From an uncultured archaeon (GTDB lineage: Archaea > Aenigmatarchaeota > Aenigmatarchaeia > CG10238-14 > SCSR01): 8,206 nt of DNA. Shown here one piece after another: positions 1 through 5,654 of the stretch; positions within the stretch are counted from its first letter, which is position 1, and every line of letters begins with the position of its first letter. The notes beneath the pieces are model-generated. The model did no database searches and was not told the DNA's origin. It saw only the letters and a program-made list of their open reading frames with translations. The stretch lies in assembly GCA_938017915.1 (NCBI GenBank), contig CALIKW010000033.1:1-8206 (forward strand), read 5' to 3'. The position numbers and the translations under genes were made by a program.

Positions 1-414
1 AAAAAAATCACTTATCCCTCCATATACGCCGAAGCCAGTGTCGTAGCTATTAAGCTTGTCCTTTAGAGTGAGGAGAAAGTCTTCATTCGGAGAACTTATT
101 GCTATCCTAAATACAGGGCTTATCAAAAACTGGAAAAGTTCCGGAGGTCTTTCTAAATCTATACCTTTTTTATATTTTCTAAGAGTAGCAATTTCGTACC
201 CAACTCCTTTAAATTTCACTAACTCAGACCCACAAAATATGTTTTTATCTCTTATCCATTCTTCTAACCTTTCCCTTCGGACCTGGAATAAAGAACCTAA
301 AATACCCCAAATTGCGGTTGGCGGTATACAAATATAAGTTCCTCTAGCTTTTTTTGTTACATGAAACTTAAAGTGAGCTACTTCAAAATGGACGTCAAAA
401 GTTAAAGCATTCAT
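1..414 (-). CDS. cas5: CRISPR-associated protein Cas5, N-terminal part (cut by window edge)
   Basis: Cas5 caps the 5' handle of the crRNA in type I Cascade complexes. The reading frame starts at ATG 414-412 and stays open for 138 codons to the window edge, so the C-terminus is missing (full Cas5 proteins are usually somewhat over 200 residues). Two Cas5 hallmarks are visible. The N-terminal strand and turn read FDVHFEVAHFKF (residues 6-17), followed by PPTAIWGILGSLF (31-43), matching the family pattern of a beta strand then PPxTAxxGxLG. The segment GFGVYGGISDFF (127-138) is typical of the region after the first ferredoxin-like fold. The start is four bases after the cas7 stop and has an AGGAGT ribosome binding site at 426-421, so translation is probably coupled. 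It is the fourth gene of the cas6-cas8-cas7-cas5 run, as in subtype I-B. Identity is from motifs and position together. Confidence 0.88.
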   Translation of the reverse strand, partial: MNALTFDVHFEVAHFKFHVTKKARGTYICIPPTAIWGILGSLFQVRRERLEEWIRDKNIFCGSELVKFKGVGYEIATLRKYKKGIDLERPPELFQFLISPVFRIAISSPNEDFLLTLKDKLNSYDTGFGVYGGISDFF

Positions 415-418
415 AATC

Positions 419-1387
419 CTACTCCTGAACCAGGTGGGAAACGATTTCGTCCACGATTTTATCTACCGTAAAACCTTTTAGTTCTTCACCTAGGAGATTA
501 TAAATCTTACCCTCTTCGTAGGATATAACATATATTTTTTCATCTTCTTGTAGCAAGTTTGATATTAACTTCAGTTTTTCCCAATTAAGTGCTATTTTAT
601 TTTCCTTCTGAAGATAATCAACGTAGGAAAATATAGGCAATTGCCTTTTACCTAGGTACACAATTCCGAAAAAATAATGTGGGATATTGAGGTAATTCGC
701 TGCCCTTGGAAATGTATATCGTTCTCTTAACAAGATATTTAAGAAAATTCTATATCTTTCCTTTCTATCTTTTATAACAAACACATCATCTTCCTTTCTA
801 GTTTTTTCAGAAAGTTTCTCATAAAAATCCTTCAATTCTTCATCTTTTTCTAATTCACCAGTCTTTTGGTCAACGAACCATAATTCATCTGTAGTATATT
901 TACCTACTCTATCTGTAATGATCCAATCATTTCTGCCTATAAAGTCCGCAACCTCTACTTCTGCAGGAGATGGGGGCTCCTTTCTTTCCGGATCAAATCT
1001 AACTAAAAAATCTCTAGTTATTTCACAATGCCTTAAGGCAATTATTCCGTTTGTTTTAATAGGTGCGAATCTTTTTCGAACAAAATTACCTCTAGTTTTC
1101 ATAAAACCAAATAAATCATCATCTATGTATTCTACAGGATTTCCCATGGATTGGAGAACTTTCTCTTCACCTTTAGTACCGCGAGTAATTGGACTCAATT
1201 GAATATTCGGGTCCAATTCTTTCATTTTTTCCTTAATACAATATTTCACGCATCTTCCAGAAACAAATACAATAGTTTCTTGTTCAGTAGTAACAAATTT
1301 TTTTATTTCAGTAAGTGGGCCTATTGTCCCGTTTGCGTTGACATTTCCTTTAATTTGAGTTAATAAAGATATTTGACAGAACCTCAT
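419..1387 (-). CDS. cas7: CRISPR-associated protein Cas7 (Cst2/DevR family), Cascade backbone
   Basis: Cas7 binds crRNA as a repeated subunit and forms the backbone of the type I interference complex. The 322-residue length fits the family. The N-terminal RRM-like strand is followed by GNVNANGTIGPLTEIKKF (14-31) and VSGRCVKYCIKEKM (42-55), which match the conserved Cst2/DevR pattern of an N-rich turn and then a SGRxxRYxxRE-like helix. YIDDDLFGFM (87-96), then RFAPIKTNGIIAL (106-118) and RDF (125-127), are the other strong family blocks. The ATG overlaps the cas8 stop as ATGA and is preceded by a strong GGTGGTGA site, so this start is secure. Cst2/DevR-type Cas7 next to cas5 and a large-subunit gene is typical of subtype I-B. 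Some archaeal I-A systems carry related Cas7 proteins, so the subtype rests partly on gene order. Confidence 0.92.
   Translation of the reverse strand: MRFCQISLLTQIKGNVNANGTIGPLTEIKKFVTTEQETIVFVSGRCVKYCIKEKMKELDPNIQLSPITRGTKGEEKVLQSMGNPVEYIDDDLFGFMKTRGNFVRKRFAPIKTNGIIALRHCEITRDFLVRFDPERKEPPSPAEVEVADFIGRNDWIITDRVGKYTTDELWFVDQKTGELEKDEELKDFYEKLSEKTRKEDDVFVIKDRKERYRIFLNILLRERYTFPRAANYLNIPHYFFGIVYLGKRQLPIFSYVDYLQKENKIALNWEKLKLISNLLQEDEKIYVISYEEGKIYNLLGEELKGFTVDKIVDEIVSHLVQE
421..426 (-). promoter_or_regulatory. Ribosome binding site of cas5
   Basis: On the minus strand AGGAGT ends six bases before the cas5 ATG. Its last base is the first base of the cas7 TAG stop, which ties cas5 initiation to cas7 termination and supports ATG 414 as the start. 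Confidence 0.6.
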
Positions 1388-2679
1388 TTTTCACCACCTT
1401 TCTCCTTTTCATCACTTTGTTTTGAAATAAGTATATTATATAGAGTAGCAAGCGTCATCGCATAGTAGGATTTAAATTGAGAAATCGAATCGAAATGCTT
1501 CAATTCTTTTGGAATTACACCTGTTTCTATACCACTTGTATGAAGAGTTATGCAATGATTAACTAGCCTTCGTGTAAATTCTTGAGGAGAATTTGCTGTT
1601 CTAAGATCCATTAAAATACGCTTTAAAGTATTTTCTTCATCGCGAGCTTTAAGTTCTTTCCCTAACTTCCATACCCACTCTTCAATTTTTTTGAATTCTT
1701 CGCCCATGAACAATGATAATATGTCATTTAAATATAAAATTTTTTTTGGTTGGTTACCAAGCAACTTGATTTTTAAATCGATTAACTTTATAGTAGAATC
1801 GAGATCGATTCTATTATAAGTGAATATCGAATGAATGATGTCTGAAATGTAGAGGTGGAGAGATTTTCTATTTCCTTTCGCTAACTTCTCTTCGTCACGC
1901 ATTATTGAAGAAAAAAATTCTCCTAGCTTTGCTCTATTTTCAACATAAAGTTTTTCAGTCGCATAAAATGTTTCATAAACTCTCGAAATATCAGGAAAAA
2001 TATGCAGGGAAATTTTTCCAGTTTGAGGATTTCGAATATAAACTTCAATAGATACGTGTTCACAAATTTGCTCGTTATTATAAATCTCTACAAAACATCT
2101 ATTAAGAATCCAGAACATGCGTTCAAATGGAGTTATGTATTTACTTCTATAGGGAATTGGAATGTTTTGAATTTCTTTTGCGCCAAACGCTCGTCGTAAG
2201 CTCTCAAGTAACACGTGAGCTTCTTCGGTAATGTAGATGCCTAACCCTACTGCGGTGATGCAATCTGATATGTGTTGAAGTAAGCTTAACTTGAACTCGT
2301 AACCGAACCTTTCATTTTGTATGTAATAGTTTGGTGCTTCATCAAAATCCTCTCCCGCTGGATAAATTGTGGATTGAAGAGTTTTATTGTCCTTTAAACC
2401 GTTTGTTATAATTTCTGAAAAATTGTTAATTATTTTTTCACGCAACTTATCTATTACTTGCTGAGGTAAGGGAGATTTTCCCACATATACTTCAAACTCT
2501 GGAGAAGGAGAGAAACGTAATGCATTCCCCTTTTGTTGACTAAGAGTTTGATTTAGAATCCAATTCCTAAATCGCAACCCTTTCAGAGTGATACATCTTT
2601 TTGTTTTGTTTAGCTTTAATTTTTCTCTATTCCATTCTAGCTGACTTCTTATTAGCTCTATTATTTCTTTATCGGTCAT
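1384..2679 (-). CDS. Probable Cas8-like large subunit of type I Cascade (divergent)
   Basis: I do not recognise this 431-residue protein by strong motifs. It is called Cas8-like because it sits exactly where the large subunit belongs (cas6 - here - cas7 - cas5) and because of its C-terminal half, which looks helical. That half includes LKRILMDLRTANSPQEFTRRL (352-372), which resembles the C-terminal helices of Cst1/Cas8b-type proteins. The Cas8 large subunit recognises the PAM and opens target DNA, and its C-terminal helices can act as the small subunit. It has five cysteines (C29, C140, C195, C206, C376) and no CxxC pair, so the zinc finger of many Cas8 proteins is absent. It is short compared with many Cas8b proteins. 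The start ATG is one base after the cas6 stop and has a GGTGA site. Eleven of its 24 arginine codons are CGN, unlike its neighbours, which use AGA/AGG almost throughout. A different, uncharacterised cas-linked family is possible. Confidence 0.7.
   Translation of the reverse strand: MTDKEIIELIRSQLEWNREKLKLNKTKRCITLKGLRFRNWILNQTLSQQKGNALRFSPSPEFEVYVGKSPLPQQVIDKLREKIINNFSEIITNGLKDNKTLQSTIYPAGEDFDEAPNYYIQNERFGYEFKLSLLQHISDCITAVGLGIYITEEAHVLLESLRRAFGAKEIQNIPIPYRSKYITPFERMFWILNRCFVEIYNNEQICEHVSIEVYIRNPQTGKISLHIFPDISRVYETFYATEKLYVENRAKLGEFFSSIMRDEEKLAKGNRKSLHLYISDIIHSIFTYNRIDLDSTIKLIDLKIKLLGNQPKKILYLNDILSLFMGEEFKKIEEWVWKLGKELKARDEENTLKRILMDLRTANSPQEFTRRLVNHCITLHTSGIETGVIPKELKHFDSISQFKSYYAMTLATLYNILISKQSDEKEKGGEK
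1391..1398 (-). promoter_or_regulatory. Strong ribosome binding site of cas7
   Basis: GGTGGTGA on the minus strand lies three bases before the cas7 ATG, and the inner GGTGG lies six bases before it. This is a good match to the archaeal anti-SD sequence. It sits inside the end of the cas8-like gene and supports separate, probably high, initiation of cas7, whose product is needed in several copies per complex. Confidence 0.65.
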
Positions 2680-2680
2680 C

Positions 2681-3436
2681 TTATTTCACCACATTCATAA
2701 ACCCAAATCCTAAACTATTTCTTTCCCCAAATCCACAATCTACTCCAAATTCTAATATTTTTTTCTGTTCTTTATTTAAAAAACTAAATATAAATTCCCA
2801 TATGCTTCCGATCATTTTAACTTCTCTCCCCTTAATAATAATATGATTGCAAACTTCTTTTTCAAACTTAAATTGTTCAAATAAAGGAAATTCCTCTACT
2901 TTAGTTTTATAAAATTCGTTGTATTTCTTAAATAAGTTTTCATTCAACTGTTTAATGAAAGCATCAAATGCGTATTCTTTTCTCCAATAAACATATCTTT
3001 TTTTCCTAAATTTCTCAGGAATTCCGTATTTTTCATAATTTTTCTCAGGAATTCTAATAACAATGGGGGTGGCTGAGATTATTCTACAACTTCTCTTTAA
3101 TTTCGTCTTAACTACAGAAGCATTTTCAATTTTAAATAACATTTCACCAATATTAATAAGTCTATTCTCATCAGCTAATTTTTCTAGTTTTTCTTTCAAG
3201 AATTTAATAAACAAGCGATCTGGTGAGGATATTATTAAATTTCTTTTATCACCAACTTTCATATCTCCTATAGGAAATATATTTGAAAAACAGAAAAATT
3301 TGTACCCAGGCTTATCGTGAAGAATGCTGTATTCAGTTGTTTTAAGTAAGCTATAAATAAACCCTTGCAACTTGTGAAAATACTTCAAATCATACTCACA
3401 ATCTTTCGCAGCTTCTAATTTCGTAATTATTCTCAT
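2681..3436 (-). CDS. cas6: CRISPR RNA processing endoribonuclease Cas6
   Basis: Cas6 cuts the long CRISPR transcript inside each repeat to make crRNAs with an 8-nucleotide 5' handle. The 251 residues fit the family. The N-terminus MRIITKLEA begins the first ferredoxin-like fold. KLQGFIYSLL (22-31) and LHDKPGYKFFCFSNIF (39-54) are canonical. By alignment with Pyrococcus furiosus Cas6 (Tyr31, His46, Lys52), the catalytic residues map to Tyr28, His40 and Lys46, all present with the same His-Lys spacing. The C-terminal glycine-rich loop GFGERNSLGFGF (235-246) is the classic Cas6 signature. This is the first gene of the cas run. There is no SD site before the ATG but there is a TATA-like box about 30 bases upstream, so it is probably leaderless. 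It appears intact and active. Confidence 0.95.
   Translation of the reverse strand: MRIITKLEAAKDCEYDLKYFHKLQGFIYSLLKTTEYSILHDKPGYKFFCFSNIFPIGDMKVGDKRNLIISSPDRLFIKFLKEKLEKLADENRLINIGEMLFKIENASVVKTKLKRSCRIISATPIVIRIPEKNYEKYGIPEKFRKKRYVYWRKEYAFDAFIKQLNENLFKKYNEFYKTKVEEFPLFEQFKFEKEVCNHIIIKGREVKMIGSIWEFIFSFLNKEQKKILEFGVDCGFGERNSLGFGFMNVVK
2686..2690 (-). promoter_or_regulatory. Ribosome binding site of the cas8-like gene
   Basis: GGTGA on the minus strand, six bases before ATG 2679 and inside the last codons of cas6. It fixes the start and implies that cas6 and the cas8-like gene are translated from one mRNA. Confidence 0.65.
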
Positions 3437-3472
3437 GATTTTAAATAGAAATAAAAAACATTATATTTTTTT
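3437..3472 (-). promoter_or_regulatory. Probable promoter of the cas operon (TATA box at 3462-3469)
   Basis: On the minus strand AAAATATA lies 26-33 bases upstream of the cas6 ATG and is preceded by an A-run that could serve as a BRE. No SD site lies between it and the ATG. This spacing is what a leaderless archaeal transcript starting at or next to the ATG would show. The region is AT-rich overall, so chance matches are easy. Confidence 0.5.
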
Positions 3473-3693
3473 TAGATTAAAAGTGGATTTTTATTCAAGC
3501 TTCATAACTTTTAATTCAAAACCATTTAAAATGCTAATTAAATTTTATTCTTTCTTTTTTTGGTTTTTATTTCTTTTGGAGCAAGCTTTCAACAGTAGTT
3601 CTATTTTACTTAAGAAATTTTGATAGGTCTTTCAAAGTGTTTAGCAAGAAGTATTTTTTATTTTAATGCTATTCTTTACACGAAAACTTTTTA

Positions 3694-3721
3694 CAAGGAA
3701 TTGCTTGATGGTTATTCCTTG
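3694..3721. repeat. Inverted repeat, 8-bp arms with 12-base loop
   Basis: CAAGGAAT (3694-3701) and ATTCCTTG (3714-3721) are perfect inverted copies around a 12-base loop. Read on the minus strand the hairpin lies about 70 bases after the triosephosphate isomerase stop and is followed by a short A/T tract, so it may be a 3' end or stability element for that transcript. It occurs only once here and is not part of an array. Confidence 0.45.
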
Positions 3722-3740
3722 CTGAAAAGAGAAACAACTA

Positions 3741-3779
3741 AAAAGCAGTTTTTGGAAAGCTGAGAAATAATAAGAAAAG
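3741..3779 (-). terminator. Candidate terminator region of the triosephosphate isomerase gene
   Basis: Minus-strand transcript leaving the gene at 3793 would meet pyrimidine-rich tracts (CCTTTTCTTATTATTTCTC, then CTTTTTAG) within 15-55 bases. Archaeal RNA polymerase terminates at U-rich tracts, often without a strong hairpin. There is only a weak AAAAA/TTTTT pairing, so the exact end is unclear. Confidence 0.3.
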
Positions 3780-3792
3780 GGTAAATATTCTA

Positions 3793-4464
3793 TCAACTGA
3801 TAGCTTTAGCAAAATCCTCCAAAACTTTTCTTGGATTTTTTGCTTTTACCACACCTGAAGAAACTAAAATTCCTTTTGTTCCAAGTTCTAAAGCCTTTTT
3901 AACATCTTCTCCACTCGTAATTCCTGCTCCACACAAAACTTTAACTCTTGGATTAATTTTTTCTATACTTTCTACAAAATTTTTCACGCTATCTGGCTTA
4001 ACTCTTGAAATCGCTTGACCGCTTCCTATCAAAAAAGGATCTTCATAAGCTATAAGATCTGGAGCAAACTTTGCTATTTCTTTTCCTCTTATTATAGAAT
4101 CTGCACATACAATAGAAACCATCTTATGCCTTTTCATTATTTCTAAGCATTCTTTTATCTCCTTTAGCGAAAGCTTTTTTTCTGAATGGCTTATTAAAGA
4201 TCCCTTTACTCCAATTTCTTTTAAAGCTAAGGGTGAAACATGGCCTGTATAAGCACCTTTCTCTACGGCATCAACATGCTGAGAAAAAACAGGAATTTTA
4301 ACTTTTTTTGAAATTTGATACAAATCAGTGAATTGGGGAGCTACTGAAATGTTTATGTTATATTTTTTTGCTACTTCTTCGCATATCTTTGCTAATTTTA
4401 AAGCATTTTTTCCTGTAGCTTCTTCGTAGCACTTAAAGTTAACTAAAATGAGCGGAAGTTTCAT
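3793..4464 (-). CDS. tpiA: Triosephosphate isomerase, archaeal type
   Basis: This enzyme interconverts dihydroxyacetone phosphate and glyceraldehyde 3-phosphate in the cytosol, a step of glycolysis and gluconeogenesis. The 223 residues match the short archaeal form (bacterial and eukaryotic enzymes are about 250), which is usually tetrameric. The active site is complete: Asn9 and Lys11 in VNFKCYEE, catalytic His93 in SHSEK, and catalytic Glu141 in AYEDPFLIGSG, where loop 6 closes. The phosphate-binding turns are CGAGI (178-182) and GILVSSGVVKA (198-208). Archaeal enzymes usually read YEPPELIGTG in loop 6, so EDPF here is a mild variant. No SD site precedes the ATG, so a leaderless start is likely. 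It is divergent from, and 33 bases away from, the FBP aldolase/phosphatase gene, whose substrates it balances. Confidence 0.95.
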   Translation of the reverse strand: MKLPLILVNFKCYEEATGKNALKLAKICEEVAKKYNINISVAPQFTDLYQISKKVKIPVFSQHVDAVEKGAYTGHVSPLALKEIGVKGSLISHSEKKLSLKEIKECLEIMKRHKMVSIVCADSIIRGKEIAKFAPDLIAYEDPFLIGSGQAISRVKPDSVKNFVESIEKINPRVKVLCGAGITSGEDVKKALELGTKGILVSSGVVKAKNPRKVLEDFAKAIS

Positions 4465-4497
4465 AAGTTAATTTTAATTAAAAGTAAAATAAATAAT
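4465..4497. promoter_or_regulatory. Compact divergent promoter region for tpiA and the FBPA/ase gene
   Basis: Only 33 bases, almost all A and T, separate the two ATGs, and neither gene has an SD site. A perfect 12-bp palindrome TTTTAATTAAAA lies at 4472-4483. On the minus strand ATTATTTA (4497-4490) sits 26-33 bases before the tpiA ATG, the spacing of a TATA box for a leaderless transcript. For the plus-strand gene the equivalent position (about 4467-4475, GTTAATTTT) is a weaker match. The two promoters must overlap if both start near their ATGs, so the palindrome could be a shared operator or just AT-rich sequence. Confidence 0.45.
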
Positions 4498-5598
4498 ATG
4501 GAAAAAATTACTATAAGCTTGATTAAGGCTGATATTGGAAGTTTAGTTGGTCATGGAAGAGTTCATCCAGATATAATTAAAACAGCAGAAGAACTCCTAC
4601 AAAAAGCAAAAGATGAGCACTTGATTATAGATTTTTTTGTTACTAATTGCGGGGATGATTTAGAATTAATAATGACTCATCAAAAGTTTATAGAAAATCC
4701 AGAAATTCACAAGCTAGCTTTTGATACTTTCATGAAATGTGCAGAAGTTGCAAAATCCTTAAAGCTTTATGGAGCAGGACAAGATTTACTTAAAACTGCT
4801 TTTTCTGGTAATATAAAAGGCATGGGTCCTGGTGTTTGTGAGATGGCTTTTGAAGAAAGAAAAAGTGAACCAATAGTTTGTTTTATGGCAGACAAAACAG
4901 AGCCAGGAGCCTGGAATATGGCTTTGTACAAGATATTTGCTGATCCTTTCAATACCCCTGGCTTAGTTATTGACCCAAGCATGCACTCAGGTTTTTCCTT
5001 TGAAGTTCATGATTTGTTTGAACATAAGAAAATAAGGTTTAGCGCTCCTTCTGAAATTTATGATTTACTTGTTTTCATAGGAGCTCCTGCAAGATACTGT
5101 ATAAAATCTGTTTTTAGAAATTCTGATAATGAAATAGCTGCTGTTTCTTCTACTGATAGGTTAAGTTTAATAGCAGGCCATTACGTTGGAAAGGATGATC
5201 CTGCATTAATAGTAAGATCTCAATCAGGATTTCCAGCAATAGGAGAAATTTTAGAACCCTTTGCCTTTCCTTACTTAGTAGCAGGAGGTATGCGCGGTTC
5301 TCATAACGTTCCGCTCATGCCTGTTAGCTTAAAGGATGCTCATCCAACTCGCTTTGATGCACCTGCTAGAGTAGTAGCTTTAGGTTTTCAGCTTAATAAC
5401 GGAAAGTTGCAGGGACCTGTTGATTTGTTTGATGATCCTGCTTTTGATTTGGCAAGACAAAAATGTAATGAGATAATGGATTACATAAGAAAGCATGGAA
5501 CTTTTGAGCCACATCGCTTACCTTTGGATGAAATGGAGTACACAACTCTTCCTGAAGTTAGGAAAAAATTAGAAAAAAGGTTTGAAAGTTTAGGTTAA
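4498..5598 (+). CDS. fbp: Fructose-1,6-bisphosphate aldolase/phosphatase (archaeal bifunctional type)
   Basis: One active site first condenses dihydroxyacetone phosphate with glyceraldehyde 3-phosphate to fructose 1,6-bisphosphate, then removes the 1-phosphate to give fructose 6-phosphate. This makes gluconeogenesis one-way. The 366-residue protein aligns through its length with the Sulfolobus enzyme as I recall it. ADIGSLVGHGRVHPD (11-25) holds metal ligands Asp12 and His19, and CGDD holds Asp53 and Asp54. AGQDLL has Gln95, and MADKTEPGAWN has Asp132 and Lys133. IAGHYVGKDDP has Tyr229 (general acid/base), Lys232 (Schiff-base lysine) and the metal-binding Asp233-Asp234. The C-terminal MEYTTLP (346-352) supplies further active-site residues. 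No key residue is missing. No SD site is present, so a leaderless start is likely. It is divergent from tpiA, which balances its two substrates. These enzymes need Mg2+ and are typical of archaea and early-branching, often thermophilic, bacteria. Confidence 0.97.
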   Translation: MEKITISLIKADIGSLVGHGRVHPDIIKTAEELLQKAKDEHLIIDFFVTNCGDDLELIMTHQKFIENPEIHKLAFDTFMKCAEVAKSLKLYGAGQDLLKTAFSGNIKGMGPGVCEMAFEERKSEPIVCFMADKTEPGAWNMALYKIFADPFNTPGLVIDPSMHSGFSFEVHDLFEHKKIRFSAPSEIYDLLVFIGAPARYCIKSVFRNSDNEIAAVSSTDRLSLIAGHYVGKDDPALIVRSQSGFPAIGEILEPFAFPYLVAGGMRGSHNVPLMPVSLKDAHPTRFDAPARVVALGFQLNNGKLQGPVDLFDDPAFDLARQKCNEIMDYIRKHGTFEPHRLPLDEMEYTTLPEVRKKLEKRFESLG

Positions 5599-5602
5599 TT
5601 AA

Positions 5603-5613
5603 GATTATTTTTA
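5603..5613 (+). terminator. Oligo-T terminator candidate after the FBPA/ase gene
   Basis: GATTATTTTTA begins four bases after the TAA stop and includes a run of five T. This is a plausible archaeal U-tract terminator, placed before the convergent MinD-like gene ends. Confidence 0.35.
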
Positions 5614-5633
5614 CTCAAACCTTTGTAGCTAGA

Positions 5634-5654
5634 AATTTAACTTAAAGTTAAATT
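5634..5654. repeat. AT-rich inverted repeat between convergent genes
   Basis: AATTTAACT (5634-5642) and AGTTAAATT (5646-5654) are perfect 9-bp inverted arms around a 3-base loop. The right arm overlaps the stop codon of the MinD-like gene (5648-5650). It could form a short weak hairpin in either transcript and may help end convergent transcription. No clear U-tract follows it on the minus strand. Confidence 0.4.

Larger units (their letters stand above)
3437..3792. other. Intergenic region between cas6 and the triosephosphate isomerase gene
   Basis: This 356-base AT-rich stretch holds the cas6 promoter at its left end, a hairpin-forming inverted repeat at 3694-3721, and T-rich tracts (on the minus strand) just after the triosephosphate isomerase stop. 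I see no repeat-spacer periodicity and no tRNA. The only sizeable open frame (plus strand, 3435-3623) is low-complexity Phe/Leu/Ser/Lys sequence and overlaps the cas6 start, so I do not call it a gene. The first 250 bases or so from the cas6 side could carry leader-like or regulatory sequence, but nothing specific is visible. Confidence 0.6.

Noticed and set aside
56..337. Plus-strand open frame of 93 codons
   Set aside because: It lies wholly antisense to the cas5 coding frame, which has clear family motifs. The plus-strand product has no recognisable features.
918..1363. Plus-strand open frames inside the cas7 region
   Set aside because: They are antisense shadows of the well-supported cas7 gene and encode nothing recognisable.
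1384..3436. Subtype I-A assignment of the cas genes
   Set aside because: The order cas6-large subunit-cas7-cas5 with a Cst2/DevR-type Cas7 and no csa5-like gene fits I-B better, although the missing downstream genes leave some doubt.
3435..3623. Plus-strand open frame of 62 codons beginning at the cas6 start
   Set aside because: Low-complexity Phe/Leu/Ser/Lys product from AT-rich intergenic DNA, with no SD site, overlapping the cas6 start and promoter. Probably chance.
3703..3763. Possible C/D box guide RNA (TTGATGG then CTGA boxes)
   Set aside because: The C box departs from the consensus, no C' box follows the first CTGA, and the spacing does not fit the archaeal two-guide layout.
3437..3792. 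Possible CRISPR array or leader with repeats
   Set aside because: CTTTCAA occurs near 3585 and 3630, but the sequences after them do not match each other and no 60-70 base repeat-spacer periodicity is present. Any array would be outside the window.
4767..4982. Minus-strand open frame inside the FBPA/ase gene
   Set aside because: Antisense to a strongly conserved enzyme, with no independent start signal.
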